A stretch of 64,000 bases of DNA, taken from NCBI GenBank assembly GCA_933228675.1, contig OW121741.1:112090361-112154360 (forward strand), given 5' to 3'. Made by a program: the position numbers and the translations under genes. Positions within the stretch are counted from its first letter, which is position 1, and each line of letters starts with the position of its first letter. This DNA is from Stomorhina lunata. Taxonomy: Eukaryota > Arthropoda > Insecta > Diptera > Rhiniidae. Shown piece after piece: positions 1 to 11,808 of the stretch. The notes beneath the pieces are model-generated. The model ran no database searches. It was not told where the DNA came from and was given only the letters and a program-made list of their open reading frames with translations.

Positions 1-954
1 TAAATATAAAAATTGTGAAAAAGCAAAAAAGAGTTTTAGATTTGCAAAAAAACAAAAATCGGGAGAAAAAACACCGAAAATAAAAAAATCTAAATGGAAG
101 TCCCAAAAAGGACTAAAGATATGATTAAAAAAAATGATAAATATAGAGAGTATTTAAAAAAACATGTTGATGTTACAGATTAACACGGGACCGAAAAGAG
201 GAATGATAAAAAATGGAGATTGGAAAAAGAGTATTAACAAAAATTTTTGCTAAGGTTTGAAAATTTGTATTTCCCTCTTCAGCGATTAATCAACAAGGAT
301 TTAATTGTTATTAAAATTTGTTAAAAAATAAGAAAGTAGAAAAGTGGAGAGAATAATAAACATTTGGCAAATGAAGATATATTAAATGGTTTTAAATTTT
401 AATGGAAGTATGAAAATGGTAATTTGTTACTTTTTCCCAATTTGGTATACAATTTTTATTATCAAAATTAAATACTAGCAGTTTCGTTTTAAAATTTTAA
501 TAATGAAATATTTGAATTTATTTAAAAATCTTTAGCAGCACCAAGCAATCATTATGCCTTATCATCGAAAAAAAAAATAATAATTTCCTCCTCATTCATT
601 TTTCTCCTTTGCCAACTAATACATTTCATTGTTAGCAGTTTATGTCCAAATGCCACATTTTAATCCCTTTCCTGTCTTTTAAGGTCCCTAGTAAATATTC
701 AGATAGACAACACAATCTGCCTCTAAAAGCGACATTTTCAGGGAATAACTGAGTAGAACTAAGAAGAAATTAAATGACAAGTTTATGTCCTGTTTATTAG
801 CCTCCAAAATGAACTTGTACTAGTGCTTATATAAATACAGACATGCAGCATCATGCACACATATGCAAAATATGTCTAAAGCCTTATATGGCGAGAGTGC
901 TTAGGAAAATGGGGAACTAATAACCCAGTTAACATGTTATTGAAAAATGATTTT
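1..954. other. AT-rich DNA, no recognised feature
   Basis: Unique-looking, strongly A+T-rich sequence with scattered poly-A and poly-T runs. No open frame of useful length, no tandem repeat and no recognisable mobile element. It ends where the 29-bp satellite begins. Confidence 0.6.
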
Positions 955-3900
955 AACATAAAATTTTCGGTATAAAATTATCAGTATAAAATTTTTCCTT
1001 AAAAATTTTTGGTATACAATTTTTTTGATAGAAAATAATCGGTATAAAATTTCTCTATAAAAAATTTTTAGTATAAAATTTTTCTATAGAAAATTTTCGG
1101 TGTAAAATTTTTCGATAGAAAATTTTGGCGTAAATCTATTTTTTACAAAATTTTCGGTGTAAAATCTTTTTTATAGAAAATTATCGGCATAAAATTTTTC
1201 TATTGGAAACTTTCGATATAAAATTTTTCTATAGAAAATTTCCAGTATAAATTTTTTATATATAAAATTTTCGGTACAAAATGCTTCTATAGAAAATTTT
1301 CGGTATAAAATTCTATAAAAAATTTTCGGTATAAAATTTTTCTACACAAAATTTTCTATATAAGATTTCTATAGAAAATTTTCTATGAAAAATTTTCAGA
1401 ATAAAATGTTTCTATAGAAAATTTTCGGTATAAAATTTTTCTTCAGAAAGTTTTCGGTATAAAACTTTTCTATAGAAAAGTTCCGGTATAAAATTTTTCT
1501 ATAGAAAATTTTCAGTATAAAATTTTTCCATAGAAAATTTTCGGTATAAAATTTTTCTATAGAAAATTTTCGGTATAAAATTTTTCTATAGAAAATTTTC
1601 GGTATCAAATTTTTCTATAGAAAATTTTCAGTATAAAATTTTTCTATAGAAAATTTTCTGTATCAAATTTTTCTATAGAAAATTTTCTGTATAAAATTTT
1701 GCTAAGAAATTTTCTATAGAAAAGTTTCGGTATCAAATCTATCTATAGAAAATTTTCGGCATAAAATTTTTCTATAGAAAATTTTCAGTATAAAATTTTT
1801 CTATAGAAAATTTTCAGTATAAAATTTTTCTATAGAAAATTTTCAGTATAAAATTTTTCTATAGAAAATTTTCAGTATAAAATTTTTCTATAGAAAATTT
1901 TCGGTATAAAATTTTTTTATGGAAAATTTTTGGTATAAAATTTTTCTATAGAAAATTTTCGGTATAAAATTTTTCTATAGAAAATTTTCGGTATAAAATT
2001 TTTCTATAGAAACTTTTCGGTATAAAATTTTTCTATAGAAAATTTTCAGTATAAAATTCTTCTATAGAAAAGTTTCAGTAAAAATTTTTTTATAGAAAAT
2101 TTTCTGTATAAAATTTTTCTATAGAAAATTTTCTGTATAAAATTTTTCTATAGAAAATTTTCTGTATAAAATTTTTCTATAGAAAATGTTCGGTATAAAA
2201 TTTTTCTATAGAAAATTTTCGGTATAAAATTTTTATATATAAAATTTTCGGTGTAAAATTTTTCTATAGCAAATTTTTGGTATAAAATTTTTTTATAGAA
2301 AATTTTCGGTAAAAAATTTTTATATAGAAAATTTTCGGTATAAATTTTTCTATAGAAAATTTTGGGTATAAATTTTTCTATAGAAAATTTTGGGTATAAA
2401 ATTTTTCTATAGAAAATTTTTGGTATAAAATTTTTTTATAGAAAATTTTCGGTATAAAATTTTTCTATAGAAAATTTTCGGTATAAAATTTTATTATAGA
2501 AATTTTTCGGTATAAAATTTTTCTATAGAAAATTTTCGGTATAAAATTTTTCTATAAAAAATTTTCGGTATAAAATTTTTCTATAGAAAATTTTCGGTAT
2601 AAAATTTTTCTATAGAAAATTTTCGGTATAAAGTTTGTCTATAAAAAATTTTCGGTATAAAATTTTTTTATAGAAAATTTTCGGTATAAAATTTTTCTAT
2701 AGAAAATTTTCGGTATAAAATTTTTCTATAGAAAATTTTCGGTATAAAATTTTTCTATAGAAAATTTTCGGTATAAAAATTTTCCGAAGAAAATTTTCAG
2801 TATAAAGTTTTTCCGAAAAAAATTTTCAGTATTAAGTTTTTCTCTAAAAAATTTTTGGTATAAAATTTTTCTATAGAAAATTTTCGGTATATAATATTTC
2901 TATAGAAAACTTTCGGTATACATTTTTTATAAACAATTTTCGGTATAAAATTTTTCTATAGATAATTTTCGGTATAAAATTTTTTTATAGAAAATTTTTG
3001 GTATAAAATTTTTCTATTGAAAATTTTCGGTATAAAATTTTTCTAAAGAAAATTTTCGGTACAAAATTTTTCTATAGAAAACTTTCAGTACAAAAATTTT
3101 CTATAGAAAATTTTCGGTATAAAATTTTTCTATAGAAAATTTTCGGTATAAAATTTTTCTATAAAAAATTTTCGGTATAAATATTTCTATAAAAAATTTT
3201 CGGTATAAAATTTTTCTATAAAAAATTTTCGGTATAAAATTTTTCTATAAAAAATTTTCGGTATAAAATTTTTCTATAAAAAATTTTTGGTATAAAATTT
3301 TTCTATACAAAACTTTCTATAGAAAATTTTTTATGTAAAATTGTCAGTATAAAATTTTTCTATATAAAATTTCGGTATAAAATTTTTCCTTAGAAAGTTT
3401 TCGGTGTAAAACTTTTCTATAGAAAATTTTCGGTATGAAATATTTCTATAGAAAATTTCCTTTATTAAATATTTTTATAGAAAATTTCCGGTGACATATT
3501 TTTCTATAGAAAGTTTCCGGTATCAAATTTTTCTGTATAAAAAATTTCTATAGAAAGTTTTCGGTACAAAATATTTCTATAGAAAATTTTTTATTTACAA
3601 ATTTTAATAAAAAATTTTTTATATACAAATTTTAACAGAAAATTTTTCATATAAAAATTTTTATAGAAAATTTGTAATTTTAAAATATTAACACAAAATT
3701 GTTCTTATATAAATTTCTATCGAAAATTGTTCATATAAAAAAATTTTATAGAAAGTAGTTCTTATAAAAAAATTTTAAACAAAATTTTATATATAAAAAA
3801 TTTTTATAGAAAATTGTTCATATAAAAAATTTTTAAAGAAAATTTTTCATATAAAAAAAAAAATTATAGAAAATTTTTAACGAAAATTTTGAAAATAAAA

Positions 3901-4020
3901 ATTTCAATTGGAAATTTTTCGTATAAAAATTTTTATTGAAAATTTTTCATACAAAAATTTTTATAGAATACTTTTTATATAAAAATTTTTCATTTAAAAA
4001 TTTCTATAGAAAATTGTTTG
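955..4020 (+). repeat. 29-bp A/T satellite with palindromic monomer (array A1)
   Basis: About 3.1 kb of tandem repeat with a 29-bp period, measured from recurrences of GGTATA at 1572 and 1601. The monomer is an A/T inverted repeat: arms AAAATTTT on each side of the centre CTATAG, joined to the next copy by the linker CGGTATA. The centre (about 1400-3300) is homogeneous. Both edges decay, with changed linkers, lost CTATAG centres and shifted spacing after about 3400. The short open frame on the minus strand at 1396-1608 is only a reading of the repeat. The linker places this array in the same family and orientation as 56060-58130, and opposite to 25440-28360 and 43560-45240. Confidence 0.95.
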
Positions 4021-4119
4021 TGAACTTAGTTATAATGCGAGGTTTTCGATCTGTCTAAATTGGGGATAATCCTCCTAAAGAGATGGCTTAACAAACCATC
4101 GAAACGCGTCGAGGAATTT

Positions 4120-4224
4120 GGTTTCTCCGCAAACATTTTTTGGCTTTTTATCAATAAGTTGGTCTGTTACATTAATAAATAAATGTAATATATTTGGGAT
4201 CAAATGCGAATACTCTTCTTTTTG
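4120..4224 (+). mobile_element. Small inverted-end element in A/T array, copy 1 (5' end diverged)
   Basis: The segment from GGTTTCTCCGCAAAC through TTTTTATCAATAA to GCGAATACTCTTCTTTTTG is clearly homologous to the complete copy at 41958-42103 and the truncated copy at 44757-44839. The right terminal inverted repeat is present. The left one is replaced by unrelated sequence (about 4030-4119). It separates the main A1 array from its decayed tail. No coding potential, so it resembles a non-autonomous element. Confidence 0.7.
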
Positions 4225-4239
4225 GAAAATTGTTTATAT

Positions 4240-4440
4240 TAAAATTTCAATAGAGAATTTTTCTTATAAATATTTTTATGGAAAATTTTTAGTAGAAAAT
4301 TTTTAGAAGAAAGTTTTCATATAAGAATTTTAATATACAATTTTTTGTACAAAAATTTCTACAGAAAATTGTTATAAATATTTTCTGCAGAAAATTTTTC
4401 GTTTAAAGAATTGTTGTAGAAAATCCTCTTTTAAAAAATC
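4240..4440 (+). repeat. Decayed tail of A/T satellite A1
   Basis: Degenerate copies of the A/T inverted-repeat monomer, with runs such as GAAAATTTTT and spacing near 29-31 bp, directly after the small inverted-end element. It reads as the far edge of the A1 array, split off by that element. Confidence 0.65.
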
Positions 4441-5780
4441 TTTGTTTCCTTGGTTATTTAAAAGGAACCAAGTTAGAAATCGCTAATAACCCTTTCGCAT
4501 TAAGTTTATGTGTCCAAAAGTGCTTGTGGCAAATGACAGCCTAAGCGCCTCAAATGTAATCTGGGTGCATGCATTTAAAGAGGATGTGAAAAATATTGAA
4601 GCTTTTAGCGAACACAATCTTTGCACTTACTATTTCTAGGAAAATACGAATATAAGTTAAAAGATTCTTAATATGAAACAACCGTTCATATATGACTTAT
4701 ACGCACTTATTCATACATATATGCTGACACATACAACATTGCACAATGGGGAAAATCTGTGTAAGAAAAATAATCTAAATTTCCTCGTGAGTTGGTAGCG
4801 AAGAACTTATAACATTCTGAGGAACATTTTATGCTCTTAACCCCACTGTATTCCATAGAAGTTTGTTTTCATATATTCATTGAGCTTAAGTGGGCTTTTG
4901 TACCTTTTTTTGATCTCAATTCGCGGTAAAGTGACAAGTTAGTAGCACTGGCTTTTTCATCACCAACCAACCAAAGCTGGCAGGATTTAATGTTAGAGCA
5001 CTTAAATTCAAGAAAAAAAACCTTCTCAAAATTTGCTTATGTTTTCAACTTTTGAAGAATTGTAAAATAGGGACTTACCTTTTTTTTCTAAGACTTCTCG
5101 TCAAGGTCCTAGTAACTGAAATATTTCTGTTAATTTTTTCCTTTTTTTGATGAATTTTCTTAGATTTAGAATTTATATCTTAAATTCTTTCATTAACAAT
5201 TAACATGTAGGATTTTGTTATAAAATTTTATAATTGTTTTTTTTTTTTCAATATTCACTCGCATATAATTTGCACACATTAACGATTTTAAATACAATAA
5301 CACTTAAAATTTTGTTAAAAGAAATATCTTACAACTAAAAATTTTTTATTTTATGATTTTTTCATAATTACTAGAAATTTAATAATAAAAAAAATTATTT
5401 AAAATATTTTGAAAAGTCATTTTTATGAATTTTAAATTTGTGAATATTTGATTGGAAATAATTAACCCTAAAATGAGTAAGTAAGTAAGTAACAAACCAA
5501 TTGCTTAGATAAAACATATCTGGTTAAAACAACAAAATTTGTCGAAATTTGTTTACCTTGTTGATTTCTGCGAAGCGTAATATCGATCAATATTTTTTAA
5601 AATAAGAAATGGATAAAATACGAAAAAAATCAAATGTTCGCTGACAGCGAATATTGTTTTGCTGTGGGTGTTGTTAGATTAAAAGGGAATAGTAACTACA
5701 AAATATTATAAACTGGTCAATCGATTTATTCAATTAGCCAAAATTGGTCACTAGAAACGGTGCTATATTCGACCACTTCA
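4441..5780. other. AT-rich unique DNA with a short (GTAA)n tract
   Basis: No gene recognised. A (GTAA)4-like microsatellite lies near 5478-5492. Long poly-T and poly-A stretches occur near 5085 and 5240. Nothing else is supported. Confidence 0.5.
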
Positions 5781-5784
5781 TCTC

Positions 5785-5965
5785 AGACCACACACACACT
5801 TCTTTAATGGGAAGTTTTTACGCATCCAATGTAAAGTCCACATATGTATTCCACCATCTGATTACTTTTTCTTTTGGCTTCTGAACCGAAAACCAATTTG
5901 CCAAGTTTTTCGCAAAAAACCAGCGATTTTCTATTAACGGTGGAATTTTGAAGCTACTCGAAAAA
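5785..5965 (+). pseudogene. Possible degraded mariner transposase fragment
   Basis: On the plus strand a short open stretch contains PPSDYFFFWLLNR. This resembles the third-aspartate region of mariner-type transposases (P-S-D-Y-F-L-F). It is preceded by DHTHTS, which could be the remnant of the D-N-x-P-H-T motif around the second aspartate. Spacing, frame and the rest of the domain are broken, a stop follows within about 20 codons, and no terminal repeats were found. The resemblance rests on two short motifs and may be chance. Confidence 0.25.
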
Positions 5966-6269
5966 TGAAAAAACGATCATTGGTAATAATGATTTAATTG
6001 ATTTTTAAGGAAAGCTTATCCAATATTTAAGACATTTCCGCCATTAAGCATTAGTACCTGGTTGACCAAGCCTTGCTCGGAGCTTTATGATAAGCATTTT
6101 GAGGCAAATTTTAAAGTTCTTATATATTTTATTTTGTAATGTACTAAAATAAATTTAGAGAAAAGGCATTGTAGAAATATTCAGTTAATTTTGAATTATT
6201 TTATTTGTTTTGTCCGACCAACACATAGTTTGCATAGTTTACAGTTTAACTCAGTTTAATAATTTTGGA
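5966..6269. other. AT-rich DNA, no recognised feature
   Basis: Unique-looking sequence between the possible mariner fragment and the 132-bp tandem repeat. Nothing supported. Confidence 0.4.
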
Positions 6270-6870
6270 AATTGGTCATACCAACAGAAAACTCCGTCGA
6301 CTCATGCGCAACAACTTTGCTAAAAATTATAGTCTCATCAAATGCACAGTTTACGATTTAATTCACTTTGAGTAATTTTCTGTGGCGCCACCTGTCGGAC
6401 TGTGGTCGTTCCAATTCATAAACCTTCGTCGGCTTATCCGCAACAACTTTGCTAAAGATTATAGCATGATTAAACATACAGCATACGATTAAATTGACTT
6501 TAAGTAAATTTCAGTGGCGCCACCTGTCGAAATTTCTTCATATCAACTAAGAAACCTTCGTCAGCTCATGTGCAACAACTTTGCTAAAGATTGAGCATGA
6601 TTAAATGTACAGCTTACGATTAAATTGACTTTGAGTAAGTTTCAGTAGCACCACCTGTCGAAAATTATTCATTCCAACTAAAAAGCCTTCGCCGGCTCAT
6701 GCGCTACAACTTTGCTAAAGATCATAGCATGATCAAATGTACAGTTTACGATTCAATTATTTTTTAGTAATTTTCTGTGGCGCCATATGTCGGAAATTAG
6801 TCTTATCAACTTAAAAACCTTCGCCGGCTTATCCGCAAAACCTTCGCTAAAGAGCATAACATGATCGAAT
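6270..6870. repeat. 132-bp tandem repeat, about 4.5 copies
   Basis: The motif CAACAACTTTGCTAAA recurs at about 6309, 6441, 6573, 6703 (slightly changed) and 6834, giving a period of 130-132 bp. Each unit carries a conserved, G+C-richer core, GTGGCGCCACCTGTCG, and the phrase CCTTCGTCGGCTTATCCGC or a variant. Units differ by substitutions and small indels, so the array is old. It is unlike the A/T satellites in composition. Whether it is a local satellite or part of a larger mobile element cannot be told from one locus. Confidence 0.85.
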
Positions 6871-7459
6871 TCACAGTCTACTATTCTATAAAGAACATAC
6901 ATATAGACAAACATTCATTTGTTTAAAAGTTATAACATTACTATTTGTTCCCCCTTTTTATCCCCTAATTTCAAAAGGTTCCATTTGCATATTTGGTACT
7001 TCTTTGGTACCAATTGAATTCGGTACATTTTATTAAAACGCAGTTAACATAATGTTCCTATTCATATTACTTTTTGAGATGTTAAGTTGTCATTTTATCC
7101 CTTTTTTATCCATTTTGGACCCAAAATGAAAAAAGTACAAAGTTTCTTTCTAGTTTAAAATTTAAAAAAAATATTATTAAAAAAACTATTTTCACCCTTT
7201 TTTACCCCCTATCGAACATAGTTCCAAAAAAGTACCAAACACCTGTCCGCTTATTTTCGTAGCTGCTTCAAACGTAATTTTAATTTTGTTTGTATATCTA
7301 TTACTTTAGGAGATATAGCGTTATCGATTTTTCCCGTTTTTAACCTCTTAGAGGCAAAGGTTCCAAAAGTACCTTCTTCTTCGACCTATGCATCAAAAAA
7401 GATACACCCACTCTCCAAATTTTATAAAAATCGTTAGAGCCGTTTTCGAGATAACCATT
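6871..7459. other. AT-rich DNA between tandem repeat and (TA)n tract
   Basis: No gene recognised. Phrases such as CCCTTTTTTATCC and GGTTCCAAAAGTACC recur loosely at about 6950, 7095, 7195 and 7335, which suggests an old, very diverged repeat with a spacing of roughly 120-140 bp. Confidence 0.4.
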
Positions 7460-7482
7460 CTATATATATATATATATATATC

Positions 7483-7517
<35 letters not shown>

Positions 7518-7530
7518 CTATATATATGTA

Positions 7531-7606
<76 letters not shown>
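7460..7606. repeat. (TA)n microsatellite with interruptions
   Basis: An almost pure TA dinucleotide tract of about 145 bp with a few C and G interruptions in its left half. The apparent open frame through it (tyrosine-isoleucine repeats) is an artefact. Confidence 0.95.
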
Positions 7607-7610
<4 letters not shown>

Positions 7611-7639
7611 TATTGCTCGTTTAAGAATATAAGATATGA

Positions 7640-7999
7640 AGCACATTAATGAGATATATGTATATCGAACGATGTGAAACTGAAAGCTTCACCAATCCTT
7701 ACCAATTTTTTTGGAATTCGGCCGAAAAATATGCGAAAAAAATTTAAATTTAAATTTTATTTAAATTTTGTCAGTTATTAAGTAGTATTAGAAGTGACGA
7801 AATTACAATTTAGAGGGTAATGGAGGGTGTCTATTTCGTAGAACAACGACTTGGGTACAAACGTTGAAACGAATGAACAAGAAGATGAAATATGAAAAAA
7901 ATGTGAATGCTTCAATAGATTATTTTACGTTTTTTAAATTTGCATGCCAATAACGCTTAGAAGCGCAAACCTGCGCTATTAAGATATTAGATTCTGTAT
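7640..7999 (+). repeat. Dispersed repeat family D, copy 1
   Basis: About 360 bp homologous to 20645-21022 in the same orientation. Shared landmarks in order are AAGTAGTATTAGAAGTGAC, GTCTATTTCGTAGAACAAC, GACGAAATATGAAAAAA or a variant, TTTGCATGCCAAT and GCTTAGAAGCGCAAA, ending near GTATAC. The copies differ by substitutions and a small indel. No coding capacity seen. Its class is unknown; it could be an internal part of a larger element. Confidence 0.75.
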
Positions 8000-8947
8000 A
8001 CCTGGTATACTCCTAAGTGATAGCTCAAAAAAAAAAGATATCTGGTTCCATAAACAACATTTGCCCCCTTTGCTGTAGTATACAATTAACGAACCATATT
8101 TTCGCTAAATTTAGTTGCTTTGTTTATTTTCTTTCAGGCCCTATTGTCTTTTCAACAAATAGTTACCAATTCCAACAAAATTTGTTACTGTGATGTAGTA
8201 TGTATAAGCAATAGCCGTCCAGACAGAAGGATGAACATTTTTTTTAAATTAAAGCCAAAAGTAAATCTGAGTCGACTGTTATGTTTACTTAAATATGGAC
8301 TTCAAACCGATATTTCAATGCATTACACAAATCAGTAGAGACTTGTAATAAGCTATGCTGGTAAAGGGTATAAAATGACTAACCTAGCAGTTAATTTGAA
8401 GAAAATTCTTCAATATGAATATATTTTTTTTTTGCCTGAACAATACATTTATTATAATAACAAAAGGAGTTAATATATTATTCAAAGTATTGTCCATTAT
8501 CCACTACATTTTCTTATCTTTTTGGTTGTCTTGAGACATATGGTCGAATTTGTGATCGTTTGACCAGATTTCAACGAAACATCACCTTGATTCATAAATA
8601 TTCGGCTTTGGTATTGATATGGTTGTTTGACCTGACTTAACAGATCTCGTTTTGCGCTTATGATTTTCGTAATGTTTCCATTAACAGTGCAAATGACAAC
8701 TTTTAGAGTCCGAGCTAAATATCATTTAAGGCACTAAATGCGACATTATTATGGTGTTTGAATAAAATATGTAATCACACTTTGTCGTCTATCGAATACT
8801 GAATAATAATAATCTTTCAAAATACCATATTTGTTATTATAGACAGAAACCTTATATGATAATTATGTCATATGCTGTCCAAATCGAAATTATTTACTTG
8901 TACACGCAATAACAATTTTGTTATTCAAATTAATAAAATTTCGTAAA
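8000..8947. other. AT-rich DNA, no recognised feature
   Basis: Contains a 72-codon open frame (8120-8338) with no recognisable motif, codon bias or splice context. I do not call it a gene. The rest shows nothing I can support. Confidence 0.4.
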
Positions 8948-9550
8948 AACAAGTAAGAAAGTGCTATAGTCGGTCAAGCCCGACCATACGATACCCTTCA
9001 CCACTAATGTCAAAGGTGTACTTTTTCCTGTATAAAGACAAATATTTGCTAAATTATGTCATCATACAAATATATTCTCAAAACTTATACATTTAAGCTG
9101 TTTCCGTCATTTGGACTTATATGAGAGCTAGGGTCAAATGTTGACCGATTTTAACGAAATTTGGTATAGTAATTTAAGTTTACATAAGCAGTATTTGTAT
9201 TGATTTTTGTGGCCAATATATCAATTCCGGGAAGTGGGACCTATGGGAGGTACCATAAATAATGGACCGATTTTGACGATTTTTAGTAGCCATGGTCCCA
9301 TTATCAAAAAAGTGATCTGTGTCAAATTTCATCAAATTATCTTTAGAATTGCGACCTGTAGTTTGATTACAAATTTTATATGGGGGTCAGCCAGCCAGAC
9401 GGACGGACGGACATCGCTAAATCAACTCAGAAAGTGATTCTAAGCTTTTTGGTGTACTAAAAGATGGGTCTAAGATAAATATTTCTATTCGTTACATACA
9501 TCAGCACAAACTTATAATACCCTTTCCAACTATGGTAGTGAAGGGTATAA
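8948..9550 (+). mobile_element. DINE-1-like interspersed element, internally shortened copy
   Basis: Begins ACAAGTAAGAAAGTGCTATA followed by GTCGGTCAAGCCCGACC, a short palindrome. It ends with GTAGTGAAGGGTATAA, the inverse of the subterminal ATACCCTTCACCACTA. An internal GGACGGACGGACATCGCTAA core is present. Other copies are at 16740-17300, 19125-19402, 33715-34650, 54290-55090 and 58145-58856. The palindromic 5' end, inverted subterminal repeat and short GGAC/CAGC tandem core resemble the DINE-1/INE-1 (Helitron-like) class known from flies. The class assignment is from structure recalled, not from a search. This copy lacks roughly 300 bp of the fullest copy. Confidence 0.7.
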
Positions 9551-11107
9551 TTATATGAATGAAAATAACGAAAATATTTAAGAGATATAAAAATTAAATC
9601 ATTTAACTCTACATTTTGATAGCTTTTTAATAACCTACTTTTCTTCAAATTAACAATTTTTTGGGCAGTGTACATCATCACTAAAAATCACGCTATTTAT
9701 ATAAGATTGACATATTTGCAATTTCAAGAAAAGCAAATTCAATTTAAACTATTTATTTAACAAAAAAAATGCAAATTTAATTAGAAAATACTTGTGACAT
9801 TTGGGAAACAAAAAAGTAAAGAAAATAAAGCTAAAAATAATACATTAATTATTGGACGATTAATGGGTCAAATAAAAATAAGTAAAAAAAAAATAAAAGA
9901 TATTTAGATTTAAATAAAACTAAAAATAAATCATAGCATTTTAAAGATGTGGGTCAGAAAAGGCAAATAAAAATTGCATTAAGTTGAGAAATCATCTAGA
10001 GTTGAATGTCTTGTTTCAGGCAACAAATAACTTAAATTATACAAAATATTAACATATTAACAATAAACTAAAATTGTTGGGTTTTTTAACACAAGATTAA
10101 GTTCATAAAACCAACAAATAGGAAAATACATTTAACATTGAAACCTTAAAAATCTTAACAAACTGATAAGAAATTGAAAGAAGAAAACAAAAAGTCATGC
10201 AATTAAACAAAAACATTTAAATATAAAGTAAAAACCAAAAACACAAATGCAAATGCAAAAGAAGAAAAAACAAATAAAATATTTAATTTTGTTTTGAATA
10301 AATTTTTCGAAAAATATTTTTACTAATACTCACATAAACTTAAAACCACACACACAGAGAAAATGTTTTCGAAAATTCGTTGAGAATTTTTTAAGAGTTC
10401 GTTTTCGAAAGTTCGAAAAATGTAATTTTTTCTATTTAAAAGTTAAAATAATGTAACGTTAGACAGAAAGACAGATCACTGGTTAGAAAGCTGAACAGAC
10501 TGACCAAAATGACAAGGTACAATAGATTTTAGTCTTTTTAAATTTTTTAAAAAATCTGTTAATTTATATTTTTTTTAATAGTAAAATTCTTAAAGCACCA
10601 AAAGACACACACTCATGTAATAAATAAGACGTTACAATTTTTTCTTTGATTTTGAAGTTTTAGAAATTAGCACAAATTTCTCGAAACAAGTGTTTTTTAG
10701 TTGTTTAACCCTTTAGAATTTTTGTTTAATAAATTTTCCAAAACGTTACAAAAACACCACAATTTTGTTTATTTTTTGTATATGATTGATTTTTTGTGCA
10801 AATATTAAGAGATATGGAAATTTTGACGTTTACTAAGGACCACCACCACAGATTGAACGAGTAGCAAAAAAGTGGACGAACAATTACGTTTAGAAACCTT
10901 ATCAAGACAAGAGACTCTGACAAACTGACGAAATGGTCAAGTAAAAGCGATCAGTTGTTTTTTATGTCTGTTTTTAAAAAAATGGTTGTCGCTATTTGAG
11001 GTAGGGGGTATGTAAATATTAAGCAAGCATTTGGGACATCTGGTACAATTGAATTAATTGTTTAAAGCTAAATAATTTAAATACTTCAGAACACTTAACC
11101 AAAGTTT
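9551..11107. other. AT-rich DNA, no recognised feature
   Basis: Long A-rich stretch (9700-10320) followed by mixed AT-rich DNA. Short open frames on the minus strand at 9457-9681 and 10726-10923 have no recognisable motif. Nothing supported as a gene. Confidence 0.45.
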
Positions 11108-11520
11108 TTATACCCACCATCAAAAAGAACACGAGTATATTAAGATTGTCATTCCGTTTGTAACTTCTTAAATATTCTAAGACGATTGATCAGTCAGTCA
11201 GTCTGTCTGTCTGTCTGTCTATCTGTCTGTCTGTCATCTATCTGTCAGTGTGTCTGTCTGTCTGTCATTCTAACTTTCTTTCTATATGTCTTTCTGTCTG
11301 TCTTTCTATTTGTCTTTCTGCCTGTTAATCTATCTGTCAGTGTGTCTGTCTGTTTGTCTGTCTGTGTGTCTGTCTGTCTGTCTGCCTGTCTTTCTTTCTG
11401 CCTTTTTTTTTGTCTTTCTGTCCAGCGTAACAAATGTTTTCGAATTTGGTCCACATTTTAAATTGAATTTACCGTAGATATTTTACCGTGGGATATTTTT
11501 CAAAATTTATTACAATTAGA
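11108..11520 (+). mobile_element. Second DINE-like repeat (type 2) with expanded (CTGT)n core
   Basis: Starts TATACCCACCATCAAAAAG and GATTGTCATTCCGTTTGTAA, which recurs at 15165-15220. It continues into a degenerate (CTGT)n tract of about 240 bp (11190-11430), then TTTCGAATTTGGTCCAC, which recurs at 23747-23763 in another copy. A pyrimidine microsatellite core flanked by conserved ends is a common layout for DINE-1-like fly elements. The open frames read through the core (serine/cysteine/leucine-rich one way, threonine/aspartate/arginine-rich the other) are artefacts of the 4-bp repeat. Confidence 0.6.
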
Positions 11521-11702
11521 TATTAGCAGGCGTTGGCAGTCCATACCACCAGAAGCCGAAGACTTTTTATTATTTTCGTAAAAGCATTCAGTTGGAATTT
11601 GGATGTAAGCAAAGTTGGTTGTTGCCGCATTGTAAAAGAAAATACAAAAACAAGATACATAAGAAAGAAAATCAAAATTCAATTTAAAAAATATTATATA
11701 TA

Positions 11703-11733
11703 ATGGGTGTTTTATTTAGAGGTATAGAACTTC
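11703..11733 (+). repeat. Left terminal inverted repeat of the mariner
   Basis: Runs from just after TA at 11701-11702. It shares GGGTGTTTT and GAGGTATAGAACTT with the inverted right end; about 24 of 29 inner positions match by eye. Confidence 0.85.
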
Positions 11734-11808
11734 GAATTGAAATAAAACACAAGAAAATCGTTTTAATGTCCATCAATTTGGCTTTATTGGAAGGATAATT
11801 TTATGCCA

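Noticed and set aside
7388..7624. Tyrosine/isoleucine-rich small protein
   Set aside because: Translation of a (TA)n microsatellite.
11186..11477. Cysteine/serine-rich or arginine/threonine-rich small proteins
   Set aside because: Translations of a degenerate (CTGT)n tract inside a DINE-like repeat.
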